Source: Mesorhizobium wenxiniae
GTDB taxonomy: Bacteria > Pseudomonadota > Alphaproteobacteria > Rhizobiales > Rhizobiaceae
Reading direction: 5' to 3'
Assembly: GCF_002284535.1 (NCBI RefSeq)
Contig: NZ_NPKH01000026.1
Coordinates: 1 to 55,962 of the forward strand
DNA: 55,962 bases
The notes under the pieces are model-generated. The model had not been told where the DNA came from. It saw only the letters and a list, made by a program, of their open reading frames with translations, and did not search any database. The number at the start of each line of letters is the position of its first letter. Position 1 is the stretch's first letter. This document shows, piece after piece, positions 35,136 to 43,964 of the stretch. The position numbers were made by a program, and so were the translations under genes.

Positions 35136-35629
35136 TGCAGCGCTCCATGAGAAATCATAATCCTGCGGACGTCGCGATAGGGTCGTGTCAGGCCGGCATC
35201 GGTGTCGACTTCGACGATCCAGACGCCGTCCTTCGGCATATGCTGGGCGGCGAACTCCTGGCCGGAGGCGAGGGCGAGCGTGACGGACTTGTCCTCTTTC
35301 TCGTAGGCGGGATGACGAAACAGCACCTTGACGCCGTGCAGAGGAACCGGCTTGCCTGCAGCGTCGGAGAGGCTGTAGCGGACTTCGCCCCATGCGATGG
35401 TCAGCTTGCCGGTCCAACCGAGCGCTGCTTGAGCGCGGCCGGCCTCGGCCTCCTTGTTGAATTGCTGGCTGGCCACATAGGTGTTCTCGACGACGAGGCC
35501 GGTCCAACTCGTATTGGCGAGCGTGGCCATGGTCAGGTTGACCGCGATGACCACCCCGAAGAAGGTGAGAATGATGGCCAGCATGTGCCTGCCGGTGAAT
35601 TCGCGAGGCTTTTGGGCATTGGCGGTCAT
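35132..35629 (-). CDS. ccoH: cbb3 oxidase assembly protein CcoH (FixH)
   Basis: The product is 165 aa: one N-terminal span (HMLAIILTFFGVVIAVNLTM), then the periplasmic domain ANTSWTGLVVENTYVASQQF, typical of FixH. It stabilises the assembling oxidase. Overlaps ccoG and ccoI by 4 bp each. Confidence 0.93.
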   Translation of the reverse strand: MTANAQKPREFTGRHMLAIILTFFGVVIAVNLTMATLANTSWTGLVVENTYVASQQFNKEAEAGRAQAALGWTGKLTIAWGEVRYSLSDAAGKPVPLHGVKVLFRHPAYEKEDKSVTLALASGQEFAAQHMPKDGVWIVEVDTDAGLTRPYRDVRRIMISHGALQ

Positions 35630-37221
35630 TTGGCGGCCTCTGGCGCGTTGAATGTGGCGGCGTACTCGTTCGACTCGAAGCTCGCCTTATCCTCGACACG
35701 GAACTTGAAGGTCTGTGCCGGGGCGTGGATCTGGTCCGCCGGTTGGCGAACGAAGACCTTCAACGTTTTCAGGCGGTCGGGTTCGACCGGGATGGCGAAA
35801 GACCGGCCGGCCGGGATGTCGTCGCCGACGACGACCATGTCGGCACCCTCCAGACCCTGCATGGTGACGACGATTGTCCTTGGCTCAGGGATCATGTTGA
35901 GCAGCTTGACGCTATAGCCATTGCGGATGGAGCCATCGGATAGTGTGACGAATTGCGGATTGCGGTCATGCAGCACGTTCAGTTCGAGCCGATCGCGCGT
36001 CAGCAGCGAATAGAGCAGGCCCAGCCCGATCAGCGACCACAAGCCCATGTAGACGTAGGTGCGCGGCCGGAAGATCTTGCGAATGTGAAAATGCGCCACC
36101 TGATCGGAGAAGGTGCCGACAGCAGTCCTGACCAGCGACGGATTGATTGAACTGGAGCCGCCTGCGGTCGCCAGCATCATGTTGGCGTTGTAGTCGGAGA
36201 GCGTCGCGTAGGAGATCAGCCCGCGCTCCTTGCCGAGCTTGTCCATGACGCCGTCGCAGGCGTCGATACACAGCGCGCAGGTAATGCATTCGAGCTGCTG
36301 GCCGTCGCGAATGTCGATTCCCATTGGGCAGACCGCGACGCAGGCATTGCAGTCGACGCAGTCGCCGACGGACTGCCCCGAGGCTTGCACCTTCTTGGCG
36401 TGGCGCGATCGCGGCTCGCCGCGCCAGTCATTGTAGGTGACGGTGAGCGAATTCTCATCGAGCATGGCTGCCTGGATGCGCGGCCATGGGCACATATAGG
36501 TGCAGACCTGTTCGCGCATCAGGCCGCCGAAGGTGTAGGTCGTCGCCGTCAGCACGGCGATGGTGATGTAGGCGACAGGTGCGGCGGTACCGGTGAAAAG
36601 CTCGCCCACAAGTGTTGGTGCATCAGCGAAATAGAAAATCCAGGCGCCACCGGTCGCCGCCCCTATGACAAGCCAGATGGCGTGTTTCGAGACCCGCAGC
36701 ATCAGCTTGCGGGCGGTCCAGGGGCCGGCATCGAGTTTCATGCGGGCGTTGCGGTCCCCCTCAATCGCACGCTCGACGACAAGGAACAGATCGACCCACA
36801 CGGTCTGCGGACATGCATAGCCGCACCAGGCACGGCCGACAGCAGAGGTAATCAGGAAAAGTCCAACACCGGCCATGACCAGGAGGCCGGCCACATAGAA
36901 GAATTCCTGCGGCCAGATCTCGATGAAGAAAAAGTAGAAGCGCCGATTGGTGAGATCGAGCAGCACGGCCTGGTCCGGGGCAAATGGGCCACGATCCCAA
37001 TGCAGCCACGCAGTCAGGTAATAGATGCCAAGTGTGATCGTCATCACCAGCCATTTGAAGCGGCGAAAGTTGCCCGAGGCGCGCTTCGGAAAGATCTTTT
37101 GACGCGCGGCATAAAGGGGCTTGCGGGTTTTGGCGGCATTGACAGTTTCTGTTTCGAGCCGTGTCAACTGCGTCTTGTCACGCACGTGCAACTCCACTTT
37201 CCCAGCCAATGTCAGGGGCAC
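35626..37221 (-). CDS. ccoG: cbb3 oxidase assembly ferredoxin CcoG (FixG)
   Basis: Up to 531 aa. It has several spans (FKWLVMTITLGIYYLTAW, FFYVAGLLVMAGVGLFLIT), an NapH-like YACPQTVW, and two 4Fe-4S motifs: CVDCNACVAVCP and CITCALCIDACD. The C-terminal ~120 residues are a periplasmic Ig-like domain. CcoG reduces Cu(II) for CcoI. Start uncertain: GTG at 37221 is the longest; a GTG at ~37185 follows GGAG and may be the real one. Confidence 0.92.
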   Translation of the reverse strand: MPLTLAGKVELHVRDKTQLTRLETETVNAAKTRKPLYAARQKIFPKRASGNFRRFKWLVMTITLGIYYLTAWLHWDRGPFAPDQAVLLDLTNRRFYFFFIEIWPQEFFYVAGLLVMAGVGLFLITSAVGRAWCGYACPQTVWVDLFLVVERAIEGDRNARMKLDAGPWTARKLMLRVSKHAIWLVIGAATGGAWIFYFADAPTLVGELFTGTAAPVAYITIAVLTATTYTFGGLMREQVCTYMCPWPRIQAAMLDENSLTVTYNDWRGEPRSRHAKKVQASGQSVGDCVDCNACVAVCPMGIDIRDGQQLECITCALCIDACDGVMDKLGKERGLISYATLSDYNANMMLATAGGSSSINPSLVRTAVGTFSDQVAHFHIRKIFRPRTYVYMGLWSLIGLGLLYSLLTRDRLELNVLHDRNPQFVTLSDGSIRNGYSVKLLNMIPEPRTIVVTMQGLEGADMVVVGDDIPAGRSFAIPVEPDRLKTLKVFVRQPADQIHAPAQTFKFRVEDKASFESNEYAATFNAPEAAK

Positions 37222-37286
37222 CTGTCGAAAAGCCTCGCGGTAGGACAGCCTTGCCGGGTTGTGCAGATCGCATTAGGAATGGTGTC

Positions 37287-37310
37287 GAGGCCCGGCTCGC
37301 GCCGGGCCTC
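37287..37310. terminator. Strong hairpin between ccoP and ccoG
   Basis: GAGGCCCGGC/GCCGGGCCTC, a 10-bp perfect stem with 4-base loop, without T-run. It separates ccoNOQP from ccoGHIS and could end or process the oxidase mRNA, giving more structural than assembly protein. Confidence 0.6.
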
Positions 37311-37351
37311 GTCCGCTTGGCAGGGGTGACCGAAGAATAGGGCTTCCATTC

Positions 37352-38215
37352 CTATTCTCCGCCGCCAAGCGAATGGACATAAACTGCAAGTTCCTTGACC
37401 TTGATCTCGCCGAGACGGCCAACCCAGGCCGGCATGACGCCCTGCTTTGGCGCACGAACCTGGGCGGCGATGGCCGTCTCGCCGGACCCGTAAAGCCAGA
37501 TCGCGTCAGTCAGGTCGGGGGCGCCGAATTCCCTGTTGCCTTTTGCATTGTCGCCGTGACAAGCGACGCAGTTCTCGGCAAAGACCTTGGCGCCGGGTTG
37601 GATCAGACTTGCATCGCGGACCTTGCCGGAAAGGCTGGCCACGTAGGCGCTGACTTGTGCGATCTGGTCGGCGGTGATGATGTCGCCGAAGGCCGGCATT
37701 TCTGACAGTCGCGTGTCCGGATCGGAAGCAAAGCGGAGGCCGTGCGTGATCGTCTGCTTGATCTGGTCGGGGCTGCCGCCCCAGAGCCAGTCATCGTCAT
37801 TCAGGTTGGGAAAGCCCTTCGACCCCTGAGCGCCGGAGCCGTGGCATTGCGTACAGTTGACCTTGAACGCGGCAGCCCCGGCAGCGACCGCGAATTCGCG
37901 CAAGGCATCGTCGGTCAAGATCTCCGAGACGCTCTTTGCCTGGATGGCTGCAACATACTTGCCCTTGGCGGCCTCGGCCGCGGCAAGGTCGTTCTTGACG
38001 TCCTTACGGCTTGAATAGCCGAGCATGCCCTTGGTTGCCGAGGTCAGCATCGGCCATGCCGGGTATGCGGTCGTATAGACGAGCGCCCACGCTATGGTGA
38101 CGTAGAAGGTAATCACCCACCATCGCGGCAGAGGATTGTTGAGCTCCCTGATGCCGTCCCATTCATGGCCGGTGGTTGAGACGCCGGAGACCTCATCGAT
38201 GTGCTCGTCGCTCAT
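37352..38215 (-). CDS. ccoP: cbb3 oxidase dihaem cytochrome c subunit CcoP (FixP)
   Basis: The product is 287 aa. One span near residue 35-55 (WWVITFYVTIAWALVYTTAY) after the WDGIRELNNPLPRWW motif; two c-type haem sites CTQCH and CVACH, with axial Met in EMPAFG and VMPAW. It passes electrons to CcoO/CcoN. Directly follows ccoQ. Confidence 0.96.
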   Translation of the reverse strand: MSDEHIDEVSGVSTTGHEWDGIRELNNPLPRWWVITFYVTIAWALVYTTAYPAWPMLTSATKGMLGYSSRKDVKNDLAAAEAAKGKYVAAIQAKSVSEILTDDALREFAVAAGAAAFKVNCTQCHGSGAQGSKGFPNLNDDDWLWGGSPDQIKQTITHGLRFASDPDTRLSEMPAFGDIITADQIAQVSAYVASLSGKVRDASLIQPGAKVFAENCVACHGDNAKGNREFGAPDLTDAIWLYGSGETAIAAQVRAPKQGVMPAWVGRLGEIKVKELAVYVHSLGGGE

Positions 38216-38217
38216 GA

Positions 38218-38367
38218 TCACTCGTCCTCGAGCGGAATGCGGGCAGCTTCGTCGGCCAGCCTTCGGCTGCCGGGGCGTAGGGCAAAGGCGATGCACCCGA
38301 CGAAGAACAGCGCCATCGCAACCAGGCCCCAGCTGTCGGCAAACGCCCGCATCAAATTGTAGGTCAT
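38218..38367 (-). CDS. ccoQ: cbb3 oxidase small subunit CcoQ (FixQ)
   Basis: The product is 49 aa: MTYNLMRAFADSWGL, then span VAMALFFVGCIAFAL and RPGSRRLADEAARIPLEDE. Preceded by GAGGAG. Located between ccoO and ccoP, where CcoQ is always found; it stabilises CcoP in the complex. Confidence 0.93.
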   Translation of the reverse strand: MTYNLMRAFADSWGLVAMALFFVGCIAFALRPGSRRLADEAARIPLEDE

Positions 38368-38378
38368 CAGCGTTCTCC

Positions 38379-39110
38379 TCAGCGGTAGCCGGCGGCTTCG
38401 TCGTAATTTTTGAAGTCGACCAGTGTGCCAAGCATCTGCAGGTAGGCGAGCAGGGCATCCATTTCGGTGACCTGTTGCGGGTTGCCGTCGAAGTCGCCGA
38501 TCTTGACTTTGGGGTAACGCGCCTCAAGGCCTGATGTGTCGGCATTGGGATCGGCCTGCGCCGCCAGATCCGCATTGGCGTGCGCGATCATGTCATCGGT
38601 GTAAGGGACGGCTACACGCCTGTTGGCGACCAGATGCGTCGAGAAATCCTTCACGTCGATCGGCGTGTCTTTCAGGAACCCATAGCTCGGCATGATCGAT
38701 TCCGGCACCACCGAGCGCGGGTCGGTAAGATGCGCGACATGCCATGCATTCGAGTAGCGGTCGCCAACTCTGGCGAGATCCGGCCCGGTGCGCTTCGATC
38801 CCCACTGGAAGGGGTGATCGTACATGGACTCGGCAGCCAGGCTGTAGTGGCCATAGCGCTCAACTTCGTCGCGGAACGGCCTGATCATCTGGCTATGGCA
38901 GAGAAAGCAGCCCTCGCGCATATAGATGTTGCGCCCGACAAGTTCGAGCGGCGAATAGGGGCGCATGCCTTCCACCTTCTCGATCGTATTGTCGAGATAG
39001 AAGAGAGGCGCTATCTCGACGATACCGCCGACCGTCACCACGAGCAGCGAGCCAACGAGAAGAAGCGTGGCGTTCTTCTCGATGATTGCGTGTTTGTCCA
39101 TCAAGCCCAT
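38379..39110 (-). CDS. ccoO: cbb3 oxidase monohaem cytochrome c subunit CcoO (FixO)
   Basis: The product is 243 aa. N-terminal anchor LLLVGSLLVVTVGGIVEIAP, haem c motif CFLCH in YMREGCFLCHSQM, and DLARVGDRYSNAWH typical of the family. Its ATG overlaps the ccoN stop (TAATG). Confidence 0.96.
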   Translation of the reverse strand: MGLMDKHAIIEKNATLLLVGSLLVVTVGGIVEIAPLFYLDNTIEKVEGMRPYSPLELVGRNIYMREGCFLCHSQMIRPFRDEVERYGHYSLAAESMYDHPFQWGSKRTGPDLARVGDRYSNAWHVAHLTDPRSVVPESIMPSYGFLKDTPIDVKDFSTHLVANRRVAVPYTDDMIAHANADLAAQADPNADTSGLEARYPKVKIGDFDGNPQQVTEMDALLAYLQMLGTLVDFKNYDEAAGYR

Positions 39111-40729
39111 TACCTGGCTCCTGATCGCGCAGGTCGGATGGCGACGGGGCTCGGCATCGGCTCCTCCTCGCGCTGGTGGCCGAGGATGGTCATGGTGATG
39201 TTCCAGGCCATGATAAGGGCGCCGGAGAGGTACATGGCCCCACCGATGGCGCGCATGACGTAGTATGGGTGCATGGCAGCGACGGTTTCGGCGAAGGAAT
39301 AGACCAGGAAGCCCTGCTGGTCGTATTCACGCCACATCAGGCCCTGCATGATGCCTGACACCCACATGACCGAGGCGTAGACGACGATCCCGAGTGTCGC
39401 CAGCCAGAAGTGCCAAGTGACGAGCCGCAGCGAGTAGAGCCGGTGACGGTTCCAGAGCTTCGGCACCATGTAGTAGATTGCGCCGAACGAGATCATGCCA
39501 ACCCAGCCGAGCGCGCCCGAATGGACGTGGCCGATGGTCCAGTCGGTATAATGCGACAGCGAATTGACCGCCCTGATCGCCATGATCGGGCCTTCGAAGG
39601 TCGACATGCCATAGAAGGCGACGGCCATCACCATCATGCGGATGATCGGATCGGTGCGCAGCTTGTCCCAGGCGCCGGACAGCGTCATCAGGCCGTTGAT
39701 CATGCCGCCCCAGGACGGCATCCACAGCATGATCGAGAACGCCATGCCGAGCGTCTGCGCCCAATCTGGCAAGGCGGTGTAGTGCAGGTGATGCGGGCCA
39801 GCCCAGATGTAGAGAAAGATGATCGCCCAGAAATGGACGATCGACAGCCGGTACGAATAGACTGGCCGGTTCGCCTGCTTGGGCACGAAATAATACATCA
39901 TGCCAAGGAAGCCGGCGGTGAGAAAGAAGCCGACCGCGTTGTGGCCGTACCACCATTGGGTCAGCGCGTCCTGGACCCCGGAAAAGGCGGAGTAGCTCTT
40001 GGAGCCCAGGAACGAGACTGGCATCGACAGGTTGTTGACCACATGCAGCATCGCGATGGTCACGATGAACGACAGGTAGAACCAGTTGGCGACGTAGATA
40101 TGCGGTTCCTTGCGCTTCAGGATCGTGCCAAGGAACAGAATGAGGTAGGCGACCCAGACGATGGTCAGCCAGACATCCACATACCATTCGGGTTCGGCGT
40201 ACTCGCGGCCCTCGGTGATGCCGAGCAGATAGCCGGTCGCGGCCATGACGATGAACAGCTGGTAGCCCCAGAAGACGAACCAGGCGAGATCACCGCCGAA
40301 GAGGCGGGCGCGGCAGGTGCGCTGCACGACATACAGAGACGTGCAAAGCAGCGCGTTGCCACCGAAGGCGAAGACGACACCGGATGTATGCAGCGGCCGC
40401 AAACGGCCGAAATTGAACCAGGGCTGGATGTTGAGATCGGGATAGGCGAGCTGAAGCGCGATCACCACGCCGACCAGCATCCCGACGACACCCCAGAACA
40501 CGGTGGCGATCGCGCCGTAGCGGATCGGACCATCCATGTAAGCGGATGGGTCAATCGGAGCTGCTGGCTTGAACTCCGTGTTGCGCAACAGGATCGCAGT
40601 GGAACCAGCCACTGCGAAGAACAACACCCACATATGTCGGCGGAAAGGTTCATCCACGCCGAAGCCGGCGGCCACCAGGGCCGCAAAAGCGAACACGCTT
40701 AGAAGGACGATCTCTGTGCCGAATTTCAT
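39110..40729 (-). CDS. ccoN: cbb3 oxidase catalytic subunit CcoN (FixN)
   Basis: The product is 539 aa with 12 or more spans. Haem-copper oxidase histidines are seen in RPLHTSGVVFAFGGN (haem b), WWYGHNAVGFFLT (CuB) and GPHHLHYTALPDW, and in YTDWTIGHVHSGALGW. It reduces oxygen to water with very high affinity and pumps protons, serving microaerobic growth. First gene of the operon; an FNR-like box is 75 bp upstream. Confidence 0.97.
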   Translation of the reverse strand: MKFGTEIVLLSVFAFAALVAAGFGVDEPFRRHMWVLFFAVAGSTAILLRNTEFKPAAPIDPSAYMDGPIRYGAIATVFWGVVGMLVGVVIALQLAYPDLNIQPWFNFGRLRPLHTSGVVFAFGGNALLCTSLYVVQRTCRARLFGGDLAWFVFWGYQLFIVMAATGYLLGITEGREYAEPEWYVDVWLTIVWVAYLILFLGTILKRKEPHIYVANWFYLSFIVTIAMLHVVNNLSMPVSFLGSKSYSAFSGVQDALTQWWYGHNAVGFFLTAGFLGMMYYFVPKQANRPVYSYRLSIVHFWAIIFLYIWAGPHHLHYTALPDWAQTLGMAFSIMLWMPSWGGMINGLMTLSGAWDKLRTDPIIRMMVMAVAFYGMSTFEGPIMAIRAVNSLSHYTDWTIGHVHSGALGWVGMISFGAIYYMVPKLWNRHRLYSLRLVTWHFWLATLGIVVYASVMWVSGIMQGLMWREYDQQGFLVYSFAETVAAMHPYYVMRAIGGAMYLSGALIMAWNITMTILGHQREEEPMPSPVAIRPARSGAR

Positions 40730-41228
40730 TGCAGATCCCGATCTCGAATCTGGTGGATGCCAAATCCGCAGCGCACTAATTGCGCAGCCGCCGCCCCCTC
40801 GCCCTGATCTATGTCAGGCCGCACGATTTTGTGTCGGCGGCGCAATCAGCAGGTGGCGAATGAACGAGGAACGCAGCGCGGGCTCACCCCCTCATGGAAG
40901 GCGTTCCCTGGGTTGGGCGGGCGCAGACGCGATCGATTGAGGCGAAAGCTGAGGCTCTGCGACGCGTTGGATGCTATTGCCGATGCCCTGCCAAACGTTG
41001 TTCGGATCCCATTGGAAACGAACGCGATCGTTCGGCCGAGCCGTGGCAGCTTAAGGACCGTGCTTCGCCGGTATGTGCCGAAACACACCTGGCGATTGGT
41101 CGTCGTCCCTATCAAAGCCCGAAAGCTGTCTGTCTCGACCGTGACGCCGCTTCTTCGAAGGCGCGGCGACATCGCATTAGAAGGCAAGCACGGCCCGCCC
41201 CGGAGCCATGCGACATGGGCCTCGCCGC
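40730..41228. other. About 500 bp between ccoN and fnr
   Basis: Apart from the FNR-like box near ccoN, no recognisable gene or structure was seen. Open frames on both strands have no ribosome site and no known family. The region is longer than a simple promoter needs. Confidence 0.55.
40804..40817. promoter_or_regulatory. FNR/FixK-like box upstream of ccoN
   Basis: CTGAT-CTAT-GTCAG, near match to TTGAT-N4-ATCAA, ending 75 bp before the ccoN start. Suggests microaerobic activation by the FNR-type protein encoded next door. Confidence 0.65.
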
Positions 41229-41972
41229 TTAGGGCCGCTCGCGTCCGCCGCCACAGCGCTTCTCCAGACGGCTTATGCTGTCCACCGTCACATGGCGTGC
41301 GTTCTCAATCCGAATCACCCCGTCAGCCCGCAATCGCGTCAGTTGGCGGCTCACGGTTTCGTTGGTAATTCCAAGGAAATCAGAGATTTCGGCACGCGTC
41401 AGCGGCAGATCGAAGGACGCTGACCTGGAAGCCGCGTCGAGACTGGAATCGATATTCCGGGCCATCATGAGGAGAAAACTCGCCACCTTTTCCGGAGCTG
41501 TCTTGCGCCCCAGCGTCACCATCCACTCGCGCGCCTCATCGAGTTCATTCAGCGTCTGTTTGAGCAGGCGATGCTCGAATTCCCGTGACGCCTTCATCAT
41601 CCGTTCGACGGCCGCTCGCGGAAACGAGCACAGCGTGACTGCTGTTGCCGCTTCCGCATTGATCGAGCTTTCCACCTTGAAAGGACGTCCCAGAAAATTC
41701 GGTGCAAACTGGAGACCGACGATCTGCTGGCGCCCATCCGACAGGCTCTTTGATAGCTTTACCACGCCTGAAAGCACGTTCGAGTAGCTGTCGACGTTCT
41801 GTGCCTCGCCGGTCAACTCCATTCCTGACTCGATCCGGCGACGCGAGCAAGTCTTGGCGAGCCCAACCAAATTGTCTGGATCGAGCGCACCGCAGACACC
41901 GCGACGCCGTGCCTCGCAAGGGAGGCAAAGAACAGGAATGCCGGAAGTATGAATGTCTTGCCGAAAGGTCAT
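41229..41972 (-). CDS. fnrN: FNR/FnrN-type oxygen-sensing regulator
   Basis: The product is 247 aa. Cysteines Cys16, Cys19, Cys27 (VLCLPCEARRRGVCG) and a further one in VTLCSFPR match the 4Fe-4S ligand pattern of FNR, though the N-terminal loop lacks the usual extra residues. The cyclic-nucleotide fold spans residues ~20-140; the helix-turn-helix reads TRAEISDFLGITNETVSRQL, with E-SR contact residues that recognise TTGAT sites. It senses oxygen and switches on the cbb3 and hemN genes. It is divergent from hemN. Confidence 0.92.
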   Translation of the reverse strand: MTFRQDIHTSGIPVLCLPCEARRRGVCGALDPDNLVGLAKTCSRRRIESGMELTGEAQNVDSYSNVLSGVVKLSKSLSDGRQQIVGLQFAPNFLGRPFKVESSINAEAATAVTLCSFPRAAVERMMKASREFEHRLLKQTLNELDEAREWMVTLGRKTAPEKVASFLLMMARNIDSSLDAASRSASFDLPLTRAEISDFLGITNETVSRQLTRLRADGVIRIENARHVTVDSISRLEKRCGGGRERP

Positions 41973-42056
41973 GCGTTCGCTTTACCCGATCCTAACTGCC
42001 GGCAGGATACCCATCCAGGGTAGAGAAGTCCTGCGGCGGTTTGTCCATGCGCGCGG

Positions 42057-42070
42057 CTGATCGAGATCAG
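42057..42070. promoter_or_regulatory. FNR box between fnr and hemN
   Basis: CTGATCGAGATCAG is a perfect palindrome close to TTGAT-N4-ATCAA, placed 53 bp before the hemN start (42124) and 84 bp before the fnr start. It may serve hemN activation and fnr autoregulation. Confidence 0.8.
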
Positions 42071-42123
42071 GGTCTGCTTCAGCGATGCGTGCAGTGTTCG
42101 GCGGGCAACACGGTGAACGCGAG

Positions 42124-43473
42124 ATGCAATCGGAAATAGCTGTCAAACTCAGCGAGAACGTCCCACGCTACACAAGCTATCCGACCGCGCCGCATTTCCA
42201 TTCCGGGGTCGATGCTGCCATTTACCGTGGCTGGTTGGAGGCGCTGGAAAGTGGCGACGAAATCTCGCTGTATTTGCACATTCCTTACTGCGACAAGCTC
42301 TGCTGGTTCTGCGCCTGTCACACCAAGCAGACGCACCAATATGAGCCGGTGGCCGCTTATCTGCGCTCGCTGAATGCCGAAATCGTCACGATTGCCGGTC
42401 TGGTGAGCGGCAAGGCACATGTCCGTGCAATCCACTTCGGTGGCGGTTCGCCAACGATGCTGAGGCCCGATGACATGGTTGCTCTTGGAGCGGCCTTGCG
42501 GGACAGCTTCGACCTTCTCCCGGATGCTACGGTCAGCATCGAAATCGGAACCAACGACATGGACAAGGCGCGCCTTGATGCGCTTGCTCAAATCGGCGTA
42601 ACGCGGGCGAGCCTCGGCGTGCAGGATTTCGATCCGCAAGTGCAAAAAGCAATTAATCGTGAGCAAAGTTTTTTGCAGACCAAGGCAGTCGTCGACGGGG
42701 TTCGTTCGCGGGGCGTTGAATCGGTCAATCTGGACCTGCTCTACGGGCTCCCGAATCAGACACGCGAGACGATCTGTTCCACGGTGGCGCAGGCACTGAC
42801 CTTGGAACCAGACCGGATGGCTCTGTTCGGCTACGCACATGTGCCCTGGTTCAAGAAGCATCAGACGATGATCGACGAGGCATGGCTGCCGAGTCCCACC
42901 GAGCGTTTCGCCCAATCTCAGCTCGCGGCGCGGGCAATTGTCGCCAAGGGATATGAGGCAATAGGACTCGATCATTTCGCGAAGCCCGACGATGCGCTGG
43001 CCATAGCGGCCCGCGCAGGGGTTTTGCATCGCAATTTTCAGGGCTACACCGAGGATCGCTGCCCGACACTGATCGGACTTGGCCCTTCGTCCATCGGTCG
43101 TTTTCGCCAAGGCTACGTGCAGAACATGGCTTCGACTGCCGGGTACGGGCGCATGGTTGCGGATGGCGGGTTGGCTGCCGTCCGGGGCGTTGCCCTTTCC
43201 GACGACGATCGCGTCCGTGGCTGGATAATCGAGCGGCTGATGTGTGATTTTGCCTTCTCGGCAGTCGATCTGGTGGAGCGGTTCGGCAAAGCCGGCGAGA
43301 AGCTCCTTCATCGCTCGAGGTCCATCGCCCTCCACGATCCTGCCCGAGCGCTTGAATTCGATGGCGACAGTTTCGTCGTACGGGCTGAAAGTCGCCCCTT
43401 CGTTCGAACCATCGCGGCCAAGTTCGATACATATTTCAAAGGGGGAACGGCGAGGCACTCGGTGGCGGTCTGA
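42124..43473 (+). CDS. hemN: Oxygen-independent coproporphyrinogen III oxidase HemN
   Basis: The product is 449 aa. Radical-SAM cluster motif YCDKLCWFCAC (CxxxCxxC), then FGGGSPTML and the HemN-specific NLDLLYGLPNQT and ALFGYAHVPW. It makes protoporphyrinogen precursor without oxygen, supplying haem for the cbb3 oxidase at low oxygen. The ATG at 42124 is preferred, since an upstream ATG at 42085 lies only 15 bp from the FNR box. Confidence 0.94.
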   Translation: MQSEIAVKLSENVPRYTSYPTAPHFHSGVDAAIYRGWLEALESGDEISLYLHIPYCDKLCWFCACHTKQTHQYEPVAAYLRSLNAEIVTIAGLVSGKAHVRAIHFGGGSPTMLRPDDMVALGAALRDSFDLLPDATVSIEIGTNDMDKARLDALAQIGVTRASLGVQDFDPQVQKAINREQSFLQTKAVVDGVRSRGVESVNLDLLYGLPNQTRETICSTVAQALTLEPDRMALFGYAHVPWFKKHQTMIDEAWLPSPTERFAQSQLAARAIVAKGYEAIGLDHFAKPDDALAIAARAGVLHRNFQGYTEDRCPTLIGLGPSSIGRFRQGYVQNMASTAGYGRMVADGGLAAVRGVALSDDDRVRGWIIERLMCDFAFSAVDLVERFGKAGEKLLHRSRSIALHDPARALEFDGDSFVVRAESRPFVRTIAAKFDTYFKGGTARHSVAV

Positions 43474-43709
43474 GCAAAGCACAGTGCGCTCGCCGTTTGG
43501 TCGATCGCGAACCAGCTGCGTTTCATTTTGACCGCTCATAGGCGACTACCGCATCCAATCGAAAATGCAAACTTAGGCTGTTGCGCGGTATTTCCTTCCA
43601 CATCCTCTCTTACGCATACCTGCATTCCAAGGTGTTTGATCCTATGCTTCGCGAGGAGCAGGTAGGCCGCGACAGCTAGGCAATGTTCCAGCTGCCTCTA
43701 GCGGAGGAG

Positions 43710-43952
43710 TCACGATTTTTCGGCAAGCTCCGTCGGCAGACCTTCTTTTCGGGCCTTGGCAAAGGCTCGGTCGCCTTCCAGAAACGCCGCCAGCATGAAA
43801 GGGATGAGTTCTGCCACGGTTTCAGACTGACGATAGGTCTGACGGTAAAGTGCAGCATACTCCTTGAGTGTTTGGCCCAGCTCCGCGCTGACGGTAATGG
43901 TGATCTTCGAAGCTGTTCGGTCTGGAAGCTTTCCAAGTTTCAGGTCAGCCAT
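43710..43952 (-). CDS. DUF2274-family small protein, end of trb operon
   Basis: The product is 80 aa (MADLKLGKLPDRTASKITIT...), with VSAELGQTLKEYAALYRQTY and a helical C-terminus. This family is found directly after trbI in Tn4371-like and rhizobial conjugative elements. Resembles short ribbon-helix-helix proteins; role unknown. 12 bp after trbI. Confidence 0.85.
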   Translation of the reverse strand: MADLKLGKLPDRTASKITITVSAELGQTLKEYAALYRQTYRQSETVAELIPFMLAAFLEGDRAFAKARKEGLPTELAEKS

Positions 43953-43964
43953 GGTAACTCCTGC

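Noticed and set aside
39410..40702. Long plus-strand open frame opposite ccoN
   Set aside because: Antisense to the oxidase gene; low-complexity polar sequence without family.
42079..43539. Long minus-strand open frame opposite hemN
   Set aside because: Antisense to an intact HemN with radical-SAM motif; composition is typical of a shadow frame.
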